64,000 nucleotides of DNA from Trichobilharzia szidati. Taxonomy: Eukaryota > Platyhelminthes > Trematoda > Strigeidida > Schistosomatidae. The notes beneath the pieces are model-generated. The model had not been told where the DNA came from. It was given only the letters and a program-made list of their open reading frames with translations, and did not search any database. The position numbers and the translations under genes were made by a program. Shown here piece by piece: positions 21,911-32,999 of this stretch; the first letter of the stretch is position 1, and each line of letters starts with the position of its first letter. Location: contig OX235275.1 of the NCBI GenBank assembly GCA_944472155.2, forward strand, positions 54,701,228 to 54,765,227, in the 5' to 3' direction.

Positions 21911-22300
21911 ATAATCTCCTTCCTGTGACACAATGATCTCTGAGCTGAAGCACAAATCATCCCATTATGTGACATATATCTGCTTTGTCTCCTTCCTTCA
22001 AAAAACCCATCCATGATATCTAGCTGGAAACCAATTGTAAAATGTTCAGAAGTACATTTTGTTACCCAAAGGCATATCTGGAGAACAGTGATCTCATGTA
22101 TGGGAAAACGTTGCCACCCACAATCACAGACCATTCCTCAAGTTTAGTAGAAACTTGTGTAGAGGAAGCTTGTAAACATTTTAAATACTCACAAGAGTAG
22201 ATAATACCACTAGAGGTCATAGTTTAATCTATTAAAATAAACCGAATGAGAGAAAATATATGCAATAGAGAGAAAGGGAGATGGAAGTTTTAGGTAGCCC
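21910..22300. other. Unassigned intronic sequence
   Basis: No recognisable gene or repeat head; low-complexity AT-rich sequence. Confidence 0.3.
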
Positions 22301-22880
22301 AAGTTTTAAGCAAGCCGCCACCGCCTCCCGTGTTAAATGGTATAGTAGTGTCAATGATATTCAGACAAGGCGTCGATTGTTAGGTAAGAATGGAAAGTCA
22401 ATCGACCAGGTTGTGAAGTTAAATTGATTAAGGTGGTTAAAACTCGTTTCGCGCACTCCCAGCCTTCCTCGCCTTCCTCAATGGACAATGATAGCCGACA
22501 CTAGATTAGGTTCAAGAAGAGTTAATGGTGGTCAAACCAAACTGTGGTTTCATCAGTCCATGAAATATTTGACAGGCAGTCTTCTACGTGTAAGGAGGTG
22601 TAGTTATCCTTGTAGAGGTTCTCGGGGTGCTGAGAACCATTGAGGGCTGGAGAATATTAGTGGTGATATGGCTTAAAATCGTTCTCAATGCCGCATATGT
22701 ATTTTTACCACTCATTGTAATCTCCCTGTTCCTTACCCCTCGGATTTCTACTCAGTATAGTTCTCATGAATTCCTGTTTTTCTCTTTTAGCTACCTTTGT
22801 TTGCTACATGGAAGGAGTGTCGCAACTTAAACTGCTGCACTTCTGTGTGAAGACTTATGTTAAACTTCAGCAGTGTGTTT
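22300..22880 (+). mobile_element. R1 non-LTR 3' fragment, plus strand
   Basis: Frames read RRRLLGKNGKSIDQVVKL, RLGSRRVNGGQTKLWFHQSM, then the 3' UTR with tttgtttgctacatggaaggagtgtcg, as in 3435-3465. Confidence 0.75.
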
Positions 22881-22983
22881 TTAACTACTCTAAAATTAGT
22901 CAGTAGTAAGTGAAGAGTAAATAAAAAAGTTTGATTTCAAAAACCTTCAATTCATTCATTCATTATTATTTTTTTGATTCTAG

Positions 22984-23338
22984 GTTATCAGATCTTCCGC
23001 GTTCTTCAGCATTTAAACATCATCGTTATGTTTTAAACTCAGGACCATCTTCTGCCTCTCAGCGTCGTTTCACAAATCTTGGCTCTCCATCATCATCAAC
23101 ATTCAGTCTGTCTCCATCTTCATCGCAGATGAATTTCACTACAGGCCTACAGCATAAACGTTGTCGCCGACCGTCAGCGCTTATGCGTGCTTTTGTTGCA
23201 CAAATACCACAAATTTGTCCCAGCTGTGAATCATTGGTGCCAAATACTAGTTCAACTGACCAGCTGGGACATTGTAGAACTTGTATTCATGGGAATAGTA
23301 AATTAATGAATATTGGAGTGATAAAACTCGGTTGTGCA
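22984..23338 (+). CDS. REV3L: REV3L exon with CysA zinc-binding cluster
   Basis: 355 bp from acceptor gattctag. The first base completes TGG (W), then LSDLPRSSAFK. A long serine-rich linker (about 60 residues, low complexity) precedes the CysA cluster CPSC...HCRTC; the cysteine codons are at 23216, 23225, 23273 and 23282. CysA is a zinc site involved in PCNA interaction in B-family polymerases. The 3' end is set at GCA|gtatgt (23339), the donor that preserves phase 0 into the last exon. An alternative donor AATA|gtaaat at 23297 would break phase. The serine-rich linker is longer than in vertebrate REV3L. Confidence 0.85.
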
Positions 23339-23439
23339 GTATGTGTTCTTACTTTATCTGTTTTTATTATTGTTATTTTTATGAATTATTTGGGTATATT
23401 ATTTCATGGGTGGTGGTGGCAGTGGTCGTGGTGATGGTT

Positions 23440-23880
23440 CATTCGTATGAAATGCTCTTCAGCCATACATGGAGGGAGGTCCTCTGAGTTTGGATTCCTG
23501 GCTGACACACTCCTAAATTCCGCCTAACCTCTATAAAGTGAGGTGGTTTGACCAGTACGAGCAGAACCCATCCTGGTGACTCATTCACGAAGTTCTACGG
23601 CAGACCTTGCTGTGTGACCAGACAAAGTAAGATGGAGCCTTTGACCAACAACCCGCGTTGATATATATGGGTAAACAGGCTGGCAGGCACTCACCCATGG
23701 GCATGCTTTGTTGAGTTGTTAGTCTCATCAACTAGATTATCAACCTTTCCTCTTTTCCTGACTTTCTGCTACCGGCTAGGTTAGGTTTCTGAGTAATTCG
23801 GTTGGGAATCGAACCCCTCCCCACCTTGCATTTACGTGGTTGGCGAGCATTCTACGTCTGAACTCACCAACGTACTCTTT
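23440..23880 (+). repeat. Family C repeat, decayed
   Basis: ctgagtttggattcctggctgac and later cgaacccctccccaccttgc suggest two overlapping decayed tRNA-headed repeats. Boundaries unclear. Confidence 0.4.
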
Positions 23881-23989
23881 TCAAACATAATGGTGGCAAC
23901 AGTAAAACAGAACAGACACCATGGTCAAATGACCTTGAGTCAACCAATCAGATTCTGGGTGAGAAGTGGCATTTATTGTATAAAAAAGT

Positions 23990-24199
23990 ATATTGATATA
24001 AGTATAAAATTTGGGCACTCTGATGGTAGAGTATATAACTCCATTATGGTTAAGATTTTATTTTGATAAGTCACACAGTGTTACACAGTGACATTAACTG
24101 ATGACCACGTTTCGAGCACAAATTATTGCTGCTCATATTCATATCAAGTTACTCACACAACTTTTTACTTCATTTATATACATGTGTAGAATTGATGAT

Positions 24200-24234
<35 letters not shown>

Positions 24235-24240
24235 ATACAC
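23990..24240 (-). repeat. PLE 3' terminal region (solo)
   Basis: aaatttgggcactctgatggtagagt through ttcgagcacaaattattgctgctcat recurs at 26160-26380, 46380-46540 and 52630-52750 next to PLE endonuclease remnants. Here it stands alone, ending in an (AT)n run at 24200-24229. Confidence 0.6.
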
Positions 24241-24405
24241 CTCGCTAAGCCAGTAATAAGGCTAGTAAAGAGCGAAGGTTGGGCATCAGGCCAGCAGTAA
24301 CCCTATTCCGTAAAAATAATAAACACCATTGCTATCAAAACTTCAAACCTCTAGCTTGAAGCCCTCGCTTTGTTCCACTGGGAACGTAAAAGGAACAAAG
24401 AAAAA
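24240..24405 (+). repeat. SINE family C body
   Basis: Body phrases gccagtaataaggctagtaaagag, gttgggcatcaggccagcag and tagcttgaagccctcgctttgttccac. The tRNA-like head is missing. Confidence 0.6.
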
Positions 24406-24785
24406 ACTATCAATCATAGGGTTGAATTCTTCACTATTTAATAAATGACCTCATAGAATTTATTGTCTTGGAAAATCAAACTCGCCTGATCCACAGAAGA
24501 TAATTACCCATTGCTCACGCTTTTGTTGAGATGACCTGGTCGAAAGGGCCGGTTTGATTAAGTTCCCACATGCCATATAAGCAGATTTGGCATTGATGAA
24601 GACTGACACGAGTTACAACACACTGTCATACCCCTCCGCTTTATAATTCTGCATTATGCAGAAAGGAATGCAGTATAAGAGACCTTAGAATATCATAAGT
24701 TTAATGGATTTCCCATTGGTGTATTTGACCTAATGGATTCACTGCTAGTCAAATAGGCATATTTATTGATTGAATCACTAACTTG

Positions 24786-24900
24786 ATATGTTATGGACAC
24801 CAAGTGATGGGCCATACAAAATTTCATAGTTTATGTGAGGTCTGGAATATTGCCCGGATGCTCAGATTGAATTAGTTGGTTGTCTTAAGGAACCACACCT
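24786..24900. repeat. Unnamed repeat, pair of 26022-26150
   Basis: ttatggacaccaagtgatgggccatacaaaatttcatagtttatgtgag aligns with ttataggcaccaaaagatgctccatgtaaagccgcatagtttgtgag at 26031. No coding signal. Confidence 0.4.
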
Positions 24901-24949
24901 CGAGAATTTTGACTCTTGATGTCGGATCCGTAAAGCAGCGAAGCAACGA

Positions 24950-25545
24950 CTGATTGACTGGCTGACTGGTTTCAACGTAAAACTTTGCACCGATGTGCAA
25001 TGGTTCGAGTCACGACACTTCACTTAGCACACAAAGCAAGAGAAGAAGAAAGTAAAAAGAAATGCAAAATAGAGATAGTAAACAGAGATATGAGGCAAAA
25101 AGAATAGTAATAAGTCACAAGGAGTGGGTGCATCTGCATCAGCCGTCACGGAGGACGATTTGAGCCATATCACGAATTGTCTCCAGCCTTCATTGGTTTC
25201 TACCACCCTGAGGACCCCAACCAATCAGGCAGTCTACACCTCCCCACGTGGCTGGCTGGCTGGCTTAAACTCATTGTTGTGGATTTGATTGACTGATGAA
25301 GCCATGTTTTGGTTTGACCACCACTAGCTAGCTAACTCTTTTCCAACCTGATCCATCCTATTTCAGTCAGCTAACGTTGCCCACTGTCGAGGAAGACGGT
25401 AGCCAGGCATGTTTAACACATGTCCTGACCATCTCAGTTGATGTAACTTCACAACCTCGTCTATTGATTTCCCCTCCTTACCTATCACTCGACCGACGCC
25501 TAACCTCAATATTGCTCACCCTACTCCATTCTATCTGCTCAGCTT
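24950..25545 (-). mobile_element. R1 non-LTR 3' fragment, minus strand
   Basis: Starts with the inverted gactgactgg tail at 24953, then tttgcaccgatgtgc and the coding 3' end (complement of ctcgaccgacgcctaacctcaatattgctcaccc). Truncated near 25540, where R3-like sequence follows to about 25770. Confidence 0.75.
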
Positions 25546-25775
25546 CTGGAGCTAACGTACACCAAATAGGTTTGGAATCAAGGATTTCCAGCCATCCCCC
25601 AATTAGACCCACCTGCATGTCCACCAGCACCACACGATCTCACTCTCCTTCTCACTTTTGTAAGGAATACTCTTTTGGCACATAAAGGCAGTGAGTGGGA
25701 CTTACCTGTCAAGGGCTATGAACACGTGGTTGGCCAAATGAGAGCATTTCACTGATGAAGATCCGCCCTCGGTCG
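25545..25775. mobile_element. R3-related fragment
   Basis: aggtttggaatcaaggatttccagccatc, ggcagtgagtgggactt and gagagcatttca match 21005-21190. Confidence 0.55.
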
Positions 25776-26019
25776 TACCTTGTCGTTTATTATTAATAAA
25801 TGAATTCGTATATCTTATTTTGAAGACGGTCTTCACCATACATAGATCGATGCGCTTGCGATTATCTTATCTCCTCCTAGTTCACAATGCATATAAATTG
25901 ATAATGACTTCAACTGTTAATTATGATATTAATGGTTTGATGGTAACTAGCAGGATGGATTATTTCGTCGTATTTGTAACTTGTTAGCTGATGGTACTGG
26001 TCAGTCCCCGGTAAATGAT

Positions 26020-27285
26020 CATCTAATACATTATAGGCACCAAAAGATGCTCCATGTAAAGCCGCATAGTTTGTGAGACGGCTGGGATACTTAGTGCCTG
26101 GACGCAGAGATCAAAGCAGATGGTTCCTTTAAGTGACCAACCCTCTCCCGAACCTTTGACTTTAATATAAGCATAAAACTTGGGCACTGTGGTAGAGTAT
26201 AACTCCATTATAGATAAGATTTTATTTTGATAAATCACACAGTGTTGTTATACAGTAATATTAACTGATGACCACCTTTCGAGCACAAACTATTGCTGCT
26301 CATAATCATATCAAGGCACTACTCACACAACTTTCTTGCTTCATTTATATACATGAGTGGAATTGATGATTAGACATTTGAATAAAATTCAATATGAGAT
26401 AATGTACATTCAGAAATAATAATATGAGTGTTATTGATCAAATACAATCAGATGGGAAATAAGACGAGTGTTTTTATAGTCATAATAAGTAACTTGTTAG
26501 AATGTTGTGATGTACGTGAATTGAAATAGAATTTTAAGATTATTTATTATCCTCCTCTGATTTGACTGACTGGTGGTAATAATATCTTCCATATCTCTGG
26601 TATTTGTATTGAGTCATTTCTGTTGCATGTGTTGGGTGTAGATTCACTCGATGAACCGGACAGGATTCAGTAATCAATCTCTCTCTCCACCTACATAGAT
26701 TACTTCTTAGAATCTTAACCCTCTCCCACCCTATTGTGTGGTTTTGTGTTAATGCATGTAGTGCAATTGCTGAGCTTTTTTCTAAATTACTCATCTTCTT
26801 GGGGTCAACCATTCTTACCTTAGCCAAATTCTTATGTTCTGACAATCTGACTACCCCCGATCTACTAGTTTGACTTATGTAGTTGATTTAACTCACAGTC
26901 ATTGCAAGGTATTTTGTAAATTATATTATTTTGTCTAATTGGGTCAACCTACAGGGTCGTTTAACCTAGAGAGCGTGTCTCTGAGTGAGTTTGTAGGTTT
27001 GAATGCCACTCTAATTCCTGCTTTATTAAGAATCCTACATAGGGTCTCAGATGTCCCCTCCTTATATGGTATAACAGTGGATGACTTATATTCTCTCTTA
27101 TTTATGTTATCATTACTAGTTTCACAATTATTTTTATTTTGCTTTTGGCCTTTTTCGATCTTCCCAATGAATTTTATATGATAGAACTTTAACTCTGATC
27201 CGAAAAGGAGCCATACAGCGCTAGGAGCTGAGTTTCCATGGTCAATGTTGACGCAAACATGTTCATACACACCATTGGGTCTGTT
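26020..27285 (-). mobile_element. Penelope-like element, C-terminal endonuclease and 3' end
   Basis: On the minus strand 27270-26944 reads GKIEKGQKQ..., STVIPYKEGTSETLCRILNK and LRDTLSRLNDPVG; then IIYKIPCNDC (the expected start of GIY-YIG), broken, and 26845-26540 reads SEHKNLAKVRMVDPKKMSNL and RWRERLITES. The 3' terminal region follows at 26380-26160. Related copies: 36360-37175, 46380-47613, 52130-52770. Confidence 0.75.
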
Positions 27286-27289
27286 CTGA

Positions 27290-27480
27290 TTCCAGGATTA
27301 GAGTTTCCCGACCCTCCTAGGTAGAACTGCAAGTCCACCAGTCTGGTTGTAAGCGCCAGACGTTCCCATTAGTCCTTTCACTTCGTGAGGAACACCCCTG
27401 TCGCCTTATAAAATCAATGAATAGGACTTATCTGAATAAGGCTATGAACATGTGGCCACATGAGCGAGAATATTCCGGAA
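27290..27480. mobile_element. R3-related fragment, diverged
   Basis: ccaggattagagtttcccgaccctcctagg through ctatgaacatgtggcc resembles 25570-25740. It lies 120 bp left of the final REV3L exon. Confidence 0.4.
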
Positions 27481-27604
27481 GAAAGACCGACAGCGTGGGC
27501 TATCAAAATAACCTACACTGCAACAATAAGTATTCTCTCAATATGATACATTTTCATTACGTAATAACTGTCCAATGCTCGTCTCCTTTTCTTTTCCAAT
27601 CTAG

Positions 27605-27820
27605 ATAAATCATATCCAGTCTCAACTGAATCGGCTGGAAACAATTTGTACATATTGTACAGTGAATCGTGGCATCCTCTGTGATACTATTTGGTTGTGT
27701 AATAATTTCAACTGCCCAGTGAACAGTAAACGCTTGCTGGCATCAGCTGATGTAGCCATGTTGTGGACACGTTACAGTAAATGTTTGAATTCTCAAATAG
27801 ACACTGTAAATTCATGGTAG
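27605..27820 (+). CDS. REV3L: REV3L terminal exon with CysB cluster
   Basis: 72 codons including the TAG at 27818-27820; acceptor ccaatctag, phase 0. It begins INHIQSQLNRLETICTYC. Cysteines at 27647, 27656, 27698 and 27713 form a CxxC...CxxxxC cluster (an extra Cys lies at 27680). In B-family polymerases CysB coordinates a [4Fe-4S] cluster and docks the shared POLD2/POLD3 accessory subunits. The C-terminal tail ends TVNSW. The reading frame is open across the exon with no disabling change. Confidence 0.9.
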   Translation: MNHIQSQLNRLETICTYCTVNRGILCDTIWLCNNFNCPVNSKRLLASADVAMLWTRYSKCLNSQIDTVNSW

Positions 27821-28070
27821 ATGGACATGTAGATATTTATAAATGAAGCTAAATAATGATATTATGTGTATATATGAGTGAATGAATGAACGAATGTAAG
27901 AGATGATGTCCTATCTTCCTTATTTTTATACTTTCAGGTATATGATACTACTCTATGATACCTTTTTTCAAAAATGTATTTTTCTATGCTGTGATTACTA
28001 TTATTATTATTGTTTTCTTTTCAATTGACTTATAATATATGTTGTGAAGGTGGGTTGATTGTAGCGTGTA
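27821..28070 (+). other. REV3L 3' flank / probable 3' UTR
   Basis: AT-rich sequence after the TAG stop. No clear AATAAA hexamer was picked out; the poly(A) site is not defined. Confidence 0.35.
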
Positions 28071-28074
28071 TATA

Positions 28075-28385
28075 TGAAGTCAGTGCTTCTTGCTGTACGG
28101 ATCAGAGACTTAGCGCCACGCCACTCCACGCTGCGTCACCAAGGGCACTTCGAACAAACTACAGACCTCCATCAACAGTCAGAAAAGATCAACAACAGAG
28201 ACCTCCGGGAGCAAACCGACCAGGAACCGATTGTGCCACAAATATGCAAGAGGAAATGGAGGTGGACTGGATTGGCCATAGTCTGAGAAAACCATCAAGT
28301 TGGCAGAGAACCGAACGCAATGGAGACGTGCGTCTGAAGCCCTATATTCCTATGGGAACTAAAGGAAACAATAATAATAATGATA
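28075..28385 (+). mobile_element. R2 non-LTR 3' fragment
   Basis: Reads KSVLLAVRI, then FEQTTDLHQQ..., WRWTGLAIV and a 3' end aaacaataataataatgataag. A large internal deletion relative to 35850-36270. Confidence 0.7.
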
Positions 28386-28529
28386 AGATCTACCGACGGA
28401 GGCGCGAATCTCACTCCTCACTTACTACTTCAAAACCTCACCATTTGGATGAGATGATCATCAATCCTAACACGAATGAAATATGGCTTATAGGTTGGCT
28501 TTACATAACCCATTTCTAACTAACTAACC

Positions 28530-29150
28530 GCCTCATCGTTTATAAAGAATCAAAAGAATCAACCTGTTGTGTGTTGATTCGCATGCAGGAAACCGTGCTT
28601 TCTTTCCTACTGTATAGCTAAGCGAAACTTTCTTGAGTAAGACATAGTTACAAAATGCTTCAACGATGGCAAAAAGGTGGTTATTTACCGTAAACTCTGT
28701 GGTTCTATTCGACGACGACAACAATGATAAGAACATCATCAGAAACTAAAAATTACCTCAACAGTGACGTTAGGCAGCTAACTATACAGATAAGAGATTT
28801 CTTACCTAAAAGAATAAGTACCTTAGGACAAAGTGAGTTCAGCGAAATCTAATTGTAAGAGGTTCCTGAGAGTCAAGTAGAATACTCCCAACAGAATGGA
28901 AGCGAAACTCCTTGAGAAAGAATCACACACCCACACACACACCAGCAATTCCCTCAGACAATCCAAGCGCAGAATCACCTTGATTCACCCAAACAAAATC
29001 ATACAACTACAAAGCGACAGTATAGATGTTACACTCCTATATATGCTAGCAGTATGACTTCGTCTTCAGAATCCCGACATAGTATAAACGACCTATAATA
29101 GGAATGGTGAGTGTTTTCACTCTAAACGCTATCCAGTAGAGCCATCTAGT
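28530..29150. other. Unassigned intergenic sequence
   Basis: No gene, RT remnant or short-repeat head was recognised. Confidence 0.3.
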
Positions 29151-29238
29151 ATAGTAAAACTTAGATATGATAGAGAAGATTTGTAGCTCAAGTGGATGAT
29201 TTTGATGTGGTTGTGTTCTCTGAGCTGGATAGTTAATT

Positions 29239-29280
29239 TGCGAAGCTTTCATCGCCCTACTAGGCGACATCTTCAGTGCA
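29239..29280 (-). ncRNA. Hammerhead-like motif in inverted PLE terminus
   Basis: Minus strand: TGCA, CTGAAGA, T, GTCGCC-TAGTAG-GGCGAT, GAAA, GCTT, CGCA. Helix II is 6 bp; helix I lacks only the 1.1/2.1 pair. Confidence 0.5.
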
Positions 29281-30475
29281 TACTTCAATTTGAAGTGAGC
29301 TTTCAGGTCAAGTCAAAGGAACACCTATGTGATCGCCTATATCAGGTTTAATTACAGAGGCAGTGATGCAAAGGCTTGAAAACATAATTCTACCAAAGAT
29401 CAAACCCAAGATTTGGATACGCTACGTAGACGACACATTTGTAATAATCAAAAGAAACGAGGAAGATAAAGCTCACAACCTGACAAACAACGTCTTCAAT
29501 GACATCAAATTCACAAGAGAAGAGGAATCAGAGGACCAAATTCCATTTTTAGACATCTTGGTCCAGCCAACAACCACAGGGGAATTAGAAACTCAAGTCT
29601 ATAGAAAATCAACGCACAGAGACCAAATCCTGAATTACAACAGCAACAATCCAATAGCACACAAGAGGAATTGTAAACAAACACTATTCAAGAGAGCCAG
29701 GACTCATTGCAGCAATCCTACCTACCTCAAGGAAAATTGAGGAAAGATATCTCATGGACGTCTTCCAAAAGAATGGATATCCAAGGAATTTCATCAAAAG
29801 ACATATACTCCCAAGCCAACCTATCAAATCAAAAGCCCCTGGAAGGCAAGCACAAAGAAAATCGCCTTACCATATATAAAGGACATCTCAGAAATCACTA
29901 CAAGACTCTTCAAACCTTTAGGAATTGACGTCGTACACAAACCAACAAAGTCACTTCACTCAATTCTATGTCAACCAAAAGACTCAACAGCGAAGGAAGA
30001 TAAAACCAACATCATCTACAAAATAGATTGTATCAACTGCGAAAAACACTACATTGGCCAAAGTGGACGTCCCCTTCGTCTTCGTATCCACGAACATAAG
30101 CTAGTTGTCAAAAGACATGATATCCACTCCCTCATATCACTACATACAGACAACCACGGACACCAATTTGACTGGGACAACGTTCAAATATTAGACAGAG
30201 GAAACACTGAGAATGCTAGAGAATTTTTAGAAGCTTGGCATTCCAGTGAATCATCGATCAATAGACACATCGAGATAGACGAAATTTATCAACCGATAAG
30301 AAAGAAACGTCACACACAAAGGGTCAAAGTTCAAGTCAAAGAAACAATGAGTGACAATACAAGCAACCTAGAAGGTGTGAAAACAAACAAAAACAACCAA
30401 TCACGTCCAAGGTCGCCAGGAGAGGTGATTAATAAACTCGTGGAGAAATCTAAAAGCTCACTTCAAATTGAAGTA

Positions 30476-30517
30476 TGCGCTGAAGATGTCACCTAGTAGG
30501 CTGATGAAAGCTTCGCA
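30476..30517 (+). ncRNA. Hammerhead-like motif in PLE 3' terminus
   Basis: TGCG (30476-30479), CTGAAGA (30480-30486), helix II region GTCACC...GGCTGAT, GAAAGCTT, CGCA (30514-30517). Helix I is perfect over 4 bp; one extra U lies between A9 and helix II as in the other PLE copies. Confidence 0.55.
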
Positions 30518-30813
30518 AATCAACTATCCAGCTCAGAGAAGACAACCATATCAAAATAGTAAGACTTGCAGGAACAATTATTCCAACCAGTCAGTGTAGA
30601 TCTCTGAATCATTGTGATATACAAGCCTAATCATAGTGTCAAGGTGTATCATCTATTGATAGAGAGGTTAAAGTTAAGCGTTGGGGTTAAGAATTAGTAA
30701 TTAGGGCATAAAAGCTTTATTACTGATGTAAACAATGACGCAGTAGGTAGCTTTAAAGTCATATACGAAGGAAATAGTGATTCGAACATGTTGATAGAAA
30801 TGAGGCAGCCAGG

Positions 30814-30839
30814 ATATATATATATATATATATATATAA
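30814..30839. repeat. (AT)n microsatellite
   Basis: Uninterrupted ta run. Confidence 0.9.
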
Positions 30840-30979
30840 ATTCATGACAGAATGATTGTAGATTGAACGTTTTCATTGATATGATTACTGTTCTATAATT
30901 GTGTTATATGCCTGAGAATTTTAGTATTTGAATCGTTGTGTAAAATAAAAGATGTCAGCTCTTAATCAAACCTGTGGTC

Positions 30980-31680
30980 GGTTGGTCTGTCGGTTTTCGA
31001 CATAGAACTTTGCACATATGTGCGCCAGTTCAAGTCGCCACACTCCATGTAGCACACAAAGAAAGAGAAGAAAGTAGAAGAAATGCATAATATAGTCAGT
31101 AAACAGAGGTGTGAGACAAAGGAATAGTAATAACGAAGAACAAAACAGTTTCATTGGAAATCATAAGTCACAAGGAGTGGATGCATCTGCGCCAGCCATC
31201 ACGGAGAACGATGAGTTTGAGCCATGTCACCAATTGTTTCCAACCATTGGTTTTTACCGTCCCGAGGACCCCAACCAGGAAGTCTACATATTCCTACGTG
31301 GCTTAGACTAACTGTTGTAGGTTTCATTGACTGGTGCCATGTTTTCGTTTGACCGCCACTAGCTCTTTTCCAGCCTGACCCTATATCAGCTAACATTGCC
31401 CGTCTGTCGAGGAAGGCGATGACTAGGCATACGTAACACATGTCCTAACCACCTCAGTCGATGTAATTTCACAGTCTCGTCTATTGATTTCCCCTCCTTA
31501 CCTAGCACTCAACCGATGCCTAACCTCAATATTGCTCACCTTATTATACCACTTCACCCGGGAGATAGAACGCAGACACCTATGATCGAAGACAGCTAAT
31601 CTTTTCATGTCCTCTGCCCTCAATGGCCAGGTCTCACAGCCATAAAGGAGGATGGAGCGGACCTGCAACCAATCCAGATC
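30980..31680 (-). mobile_element. R1 non-LTR 3' fragment, minus strand
   Basis: Inverted tail ggtctgtcggttttcgacatag at 30983, coding 3' end with GGQTKTWHQSMK (31285-31360) and RSILLYGCETWPLRAEDMKR (31600-31680). Truncated at about 31680 against SINE-A sequence. Confidence 0.8.
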
Positions 31681-31684
31681 CTTC

Positions 31685-32965
31685 AAACCAATACTTGGAA
31701 ATTAATTTGATGCTTCAATGAACTGTCGTCAAGATTTGACAGAATAGTTTTAAAATATTTGGGCGCCGAGTGAATGAGAAGTAGACATTTTTAAAATAAT
31801 TATATTTTTAAAATCTCAGCGATATTGAAATGAGTAATTCCAACGTTCCGTTCGGCAAACTGGTGGTCCGAACTTCTTCAGGGAAATTAATCGAAATTAA
31901 CATAACAGAGGTTTATAATATAAAAGGAACATCACTTGTTTTTAAAAATTTGTCCAATCATGAGTCATTCAACAAGTATAATGATAAGAATAATAAATCC
32001 ATAGCTATGGAGTCGCCTGACATCTTCAGTAGGTCGAATAAAGCAGCTCAATCTTCAGAAAGAAGACAAAGCAATAAGTCCGACAGGGTGTTTCTACTAA
32101 ACTCTAATCCTAAACACCATAATTTTGAAAATACGTCTAATCATAAAATTCTAGATACTAACAGTTTGAACAGACATGAAGGCGTGATATTAGCTGACGC
32201 ATAAGAAATCCTTATTAATAAATAAAAAATATGGATATGTATCACTAATTATTAATACTTGGTCGAAATTCTCGACTGTCCATATCTTCTTATGGAGACG
32301 TTAAGGAATGCTTTACAATTGTTTACCCACACACACATGCACACTCTGTTTAAAGTGTTTAACAAAGGTAGACCAATATTTGTAAGTCCGAGGTCAAATT
32401 TTGATCACAGCTCATAAAAATTTTGTTTATTATACTTGTTGAATGACTCATGATTGGACAAATTTTTAAAAACAAGTGATGTTCCTTTTATATTATAAAC
32501 CTCTGTTATGTTAATTTCGATTAATTTCCCTGAAGAAGTTCGGACCACCAGTTTGCCGAACGGAACGTTGGAATTACTCATTTCAATCTCGCTGAGATTT
32601 TACAAATATAATTTTTTACAAATGTCTAATTTGATGCTCACTAGTGACTGGCTGTATACAGGAAGTTACCTGAAGTTCGAGTGAAAAAATCTTAACCTAC
32701 ACGAGATCCACCAAATCTGTCAAGACGGGGGGACAGTAACTCACCCATGACATTCATTGTCTTGTGGTTGTCGCGAACTGGCAAAAGTCAGAATTCATGA
32801 ACCACTGGATCAATCAGGTCCTAGTAGCTGAATGGTCTACACGATCGCTCGCCTTGTAACCGGAAGGTCTTGGGTTCGAACCCTGGTGGTTGCGTACTGA
32901 TGAAGAGCCCTAAGCTGGTCTGAAACAGCTTAACAACAGTACTCAGTGGTTCTCTAAGTGATCAA
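31685..32965 (+). repeat. SINE family A, split by a 912-bp insertion
   Basis: SINE-A sequence runs to 31714 and resumes at 32627 (taatttgatgct repeated exactly at 31703-31714 and 32627-32638), continuing through box A at about 32821, box B gggttcgaaccc at 32871-32882 and a ribozyme-like region at 32894-32953 with ATGAAGA core (C3 is A). Confidence 0.75.
31715..32626 (+). mobile_element. Fold-back element with 124-aa ORF and 12-bp target duplication
   Basis: The insert has inverted arms of about 200 bp (31784-31990 against 32405-32626) around a unique centre. One ORF (31830-32204) starts at ATG in the left arm: MSNSNVPFGKLVVRTSSGKL..., hydrophilic, Asn/Ser-rich, ending VILADA. No family was recognised. 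The fold-back layout is like the PLE copies in this window, but no RT or GIY-YIG sequence is inside. It could be a terminal fragment of a PLE with its N-terminal coding start, or an unrelated non-autonomous element. Confidence 0.7.
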
Positions 32966-32999
32966 AACTGTAACCAATTGAAATCACCGCTAACCAACA

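Larger units (their letters stand above)
1687..27820 (+). other. REV3L: REV3L gene, 3' half (7 exons, 6 introns)
   Basis: Gene span of the C-terminal half of DNA polymerase zeta catalytic subunit, the translesion polymerase that extends from mismatched or damaged primer ends. Exons are 1687-1938, 6038-6175, 8379-8496, 15022-15205, 18101-18367, 22984-23338 and 27605-27820. All introns are GT-AG and every junction phase agrees; the sum is 1,530 bp ending in TAG. Introns of about 2.2-6.5 kb are filled with repeats. The N-terminal part and the palm motif A/fingers exons must lie left of position 1; no further exon was recognised in 1-1675. Identity is firm from motif order: YGDTDS, KKRYVGY, DAKGIETVR, then the CysA and CysB clusters. 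Confidence 0.93.
29155..30570 (+). mobile_element. Penelope-like element: RT (YVDD) and GIY-YIG endonuclease
   Basis: One of the best-preserved PLEs here. 29363-29740 reads PKIWIRYVDDTFVIIKRNEE, with YVDD at 29423-29434, then IPFLDILVQP and QVYRKSTHRDQIL. After two frameshifts a long open frame from about 29900 reads GIDVVHKPTKSLHSILCQPK, IIYKIDCINC, EKHYIGQSGRPLRLRIHEHK (GIY-YIG core), then GHQFDWDNVQILDRGN and REFLEAWHSSE, to a stop near 30493. The 5' end is truncated before the RT core and replaced by an inverted copy of the 3' terminus (29160-29300 against 30440-30570). Confidence 0.9.

Noticed and set aside
31830..32204. 124-aa ORF as an ordinary host gene
   Set aside because: Its start lies within an inverted-repeat arm of an insertion with target duplication, so it belongs to the mobile element; no splice or promoter evidence for a host gene.
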